The translations under genes were made by a program, and so were the position numbers. DNA of 7,792 nt from Desulfohalobiaceae bacterium (GTDB lineage: Bacteria; Desulfobacterota; Desulfovibrionia; Desulfovibrionales; Desulfothermaceae), in the NCBI GenBank assembly GCA_021737115.1, contig JAIPER010000164.1, positions 1 through 7,792 of the forward strand. Direction: 5' to 3'. The notes below the pieces were generated by a model. The model saw only the letters and a list, made by a program, of their open reading frames with translations, was not told the DNA's origin and did not search any database. Shown piece by piece: positions 7,301 through 7,792 of this stretch. Positions within the stretch are counted from its first letter, which is position 1, and each line of letters starts with the position of its first letter.

Positions 7301-7472
7301 TCAGATTCTCTTCAATCTCCTGCAGCCAGCCGGGATGGGTGAAATCCCCGGTGCCAAGCACATGCAGGCCCTTTAAAGCGCCCCAGGCAGCCAGGTTGCG
7401 CAGGGTCAGACTCTTGCTGGTCGCCCGGGAAAACCGGGAATGGATATGCAGGTCGGAGTAGAAGAGTTCCAT
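4356..7472 (-). CDS. EndoQ-like PHP nuclease fused to UvrD/Rep helicase, 1038 aa
   Basis: Residues 1-415 resemble endonuclease Q (YqxK/PF1551 family), which nicks 5' of deaminated bases such as dI and dU. PHP metal motifs are all present: DLHIHS (7-12), GTGDFTHP (40-47), TEIS (95-98), HNLVF (111-115), PAHIWTPWFSLFG (165-177), ETGL (200-203) and SDAHS (225-229). A zinc-site candidate follows (H276, C283, C299, C302), then GVGPKTK (347-353) and GFDGQFG (405-411). A basic linker (about 418-455) leads to a superfamily 1 helicase: LNTEQQ, Walker A GPGTGKT (485-491), TFTRAAAKE, DEVQD (649-653), GDPRQSIYSFRG, ENYRS, TLHASKGLEF (923-932), YVGLTRARSRL (974-984). The last residues include QLPLF (1030-1034), a beta-clamp-type motif. 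The helicase part, about 570 residues, is compact. Only the ATG at 7472 keeps the PHP motif close to the N-terminus; no clear Shine-Dalgarno site precedes it. The lesion specificity is inferred from the family. Confidence 0.93.
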   Translation of the reverse strand: MELFYSDLHIHSRFSRATSKSLTLRNLAAWGALKGLHVLGTGDFTHPGWLQEIEENLIQEESGLLRLRETEGLDREIPWMRGETIAGKTRFMLCTEISSIYKSRGAVRKIHNLVFMPNLEKAKHFSQRLAQVGNIESDGRPILGLDARDLLEMVLECDPLAFLVPAHIWTPWFSLFGSKSGFDRIEDCFGDLSKHIFALETGLSSDPEMNWLWSRLDRYTLISNSDAHSGEKLAREANIFSGEPAYEAILRAMKHQGLGSKFLGTIEFFPEEGKYHLDGQRKCGVVLDPKEAIQPGRLCPQCNKPLTQGVLNRIVALADRTQPLKPQQSPDFISLIPLQEVLSEILGVGPKTKTVTNTYKQLLLRFGSELRVLQNIPLDDLKSFHPLLAEGIARMRRKDVYKEPGFDGQFGRISVFSPREREKFSRGRKPAAGRKKKTPQTTRQEELPAAVSLPFSDQIAPDPSLNTEQQTAVKAGRDPLLVLAGPGTGKTRTLLGRVERLISQGCNPRQILILTFTRAAAKEVKERLAELFGPEQGLPLVDTLHALAFETWQQTYNQSPTLLTEEEGLQIFAQANSQLPAKEARQAKEQLNLAREKRHIPDELAAAARNFSEQKDSWNLVDYSDLLESWLELIESGAYSNPFNHVLVDEVQDLSPLQIELVTRLLSENGTGFFAIGDPRQSIYSFRGAVGDCTETFRETWPGLQVVGLKENYRSKQNLLDFAGSLFPESRNLLARIPGKGDLVLYQAQNFRQEALWIGRQIKGLLGSTSHSESDRGLEGGLTPGDIGILVRFKALIPPLEQSLKRLGLPCTVPEAVPFWEDPRIKHILQAAAEFLGISFSGRDDTDSLNCPDHILAEGPNGVAAYFEDVSPFDRIFWKSQSFQDLKKAYQEQGGWANLISWIRLESDLYLVRQKAQKIRLLTLHASKGLEFEAVFIPALEQGILPFAGKGFLAGRPGTDADRPTESEEKRLFYVGLTRARSRLFLSRADHRKIYNRNYHLQASPFLDLLPLAEVRRVKSVAHSIKKEKQLPLFRSDS

Positions 7473-7488
7473 AGAGAAAATGAGTAAA

Positions 7489-7507
7489 TACAGAGTCCTT
7501 TGCTGTA
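7489..7507 (-). promoter_or_regulatory. Inverted repeat in the EndoQ-UvrD leader
   Basis: TACAG (7489-7493) and CTGTA (7503-7507) form a perfect 5-base inverted repeat with a 9-base spacer. In the transcript the only Shine-Dalgarno-like sequence upstream of the start, AAAGGA, would lie in its loop, though that site is about 24 bases from the ATG. The repeat abuts copy 2 of the 45-base element. It could be an operator or a small leader hairpin; a dyad this short can also arise by chance. Confidence 0.25.
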
Positions 7508-7551
7508 AGTTAAAGTTTGTAAGAAATTTTGGGAACTTTATTGTGAGTTAT
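7507..7551 (-). promoter_or_regulatory. Repeated upstream element, copy 2 (promoter-like)
   Basis: This is the partner of 421-465, 35 of 45 identical, with the same ACTTTATTGTGA core (7535-7546) located 63 bases before the EndoQ-UvrD start. It also keeps the TACAAA patch near its gene-proximal side. Orientation and spacing relative to the gene match copy 1, which favours a transcription signal over a random or mobile repeat. Confidence 0.5.
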
Positions 7552-7792
7552 CTGTGCCTTCAGGTTTCGAGCGTCATCCCTGCCTCTGGCAAATCTCATA
7601 TGAAACTTCATGTAAGAAAGCGGAATAGTTCGAACCGGTCACAGGGCTCTCTTGCGCTTAAACGCTTCCGGCTCTCGGTTTTCTAAGGCTCGCTCACGGG
7701 GGATCCCTGCCCCCTCCGGACTCTTAGTCTCTGCTGCAACCTTTGATGTTGCATGAATGAAAATCTTCTGCAGTCTTATGGTTTGAAGCCGT
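7552..7792. other. Gene-poor right edge with small stem-loops
   Basis: With 7473-7551 this makes 320 bases without a supported gene. Three small inverted repeats lie close together: GGGGG/CCCCC (7698-7714, 7-base loop), GACT/AGTC (7719-7729) and TGCAAC/GTTGCA (7735-7753, 7-base loop). None has a T-run after it. One minus-strand frame is open from the right edge to a TGA at 7639-7641, about 50 codons, and could be the tail of a gene outside the window; its product is charged and not recognised. Nothing here is firmly assignable. Confidence 0.4.

Noticed and set aside
6633..7376. Plus-strand reading frame of 247 codons opposite the EndoQ domain
   Set aside because: It is fully antisense to conserved PHP motifs and has no recognisable motif of its own.
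7473..7510. Possible LexA box around CTGTATTTAC
   Set aside because: It has no matching CAG half-site at the right distance; the TACAG/CTGTA pair is in the inverse order to CTG-N10-CAG.
7480..7686. Plus-strand reading frame of 68 codons in the right-hand gap
   Set aside because: It runs through the repeated promoter-like element, has no good binding site, and its composition is unlike a protein family I know.
7575..7711. Direct repeat ATCCCTGCC occurring twice in the right-hand gap
   Set aside because: Nine bases twice in about 300 is near chance, and the flanks do not match.
7735..7753. Stem with 7-base loop CTTTGAT resembling a tRNA anticodon arm (UUG)
   Set aside because: There is no D-arm with GG, no acceptor stem, and only a poor T-arm-like match at the window edge, so it does not fit a tRNA.

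Overview
The window holds four complete genes, all on the minus strand, so transcription runs from right to left. The left edge is 11 bases past the end of the last gene. The right edge is a gene-poor stretch of about 320 bases. Base composition is moderately GC-rich by eye, and Shine-Dalgarno sites, where present, are ordinary bacterial ones. The combination of a PHP/EndoQ-UvrD fusion, a TGDPDALASA-type DHH phosphoesterase, a Pol I with a decayed proofreading domain and a DUF1844 protein suggests a deltaproteobacterium, most likely a Desulfovibrionales-like member of Desulfobacterota. That placement is inference from family resemblance, not a database result.

Layout in transcription order: (1) 7472-4356, a 1038-residue protein joining an endonuclease Q-like PHP nuclease to a complete UvrD/Rep-type helicase and ending in a beta-clamp-like QLPLF motif; (2) 4261-3203, a DHH/DHHA1 phosphoesterase; (3) 3085-530, DNA polymerase I; (4) 383-12, a small DUF1844 protein. 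Gaps are 94, 117 and 146 bases.

The first three genes make sense together as DNA repair. An EndoQ-like enzyme would nick 5' of a deaminated base, the fused helicase would peel off the damaged strand, Pol I would fill the gap and remove the flap with its 5' nuclease, and a DHH phosphoesterase could finish small products. No sequence signal proves that they act together. DUF1844 has no known function.

The main non-coding observation is a 45-base element, 35 of 45 identical without gaps, at 421-465 and 7507-7551. Each copy lies in the same orientation and at nearly the same distance (63-66 bases) upstream of a gene, DUF1844 and the EndoQ-UvrD fusion respectively. It is probably a shared promoter or operator. 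In each case an inverted repeat lies at its gene-proximal edge. No rRNA, convincing tRNA, CRISPR array, insertion sequence or phage gene was seen.
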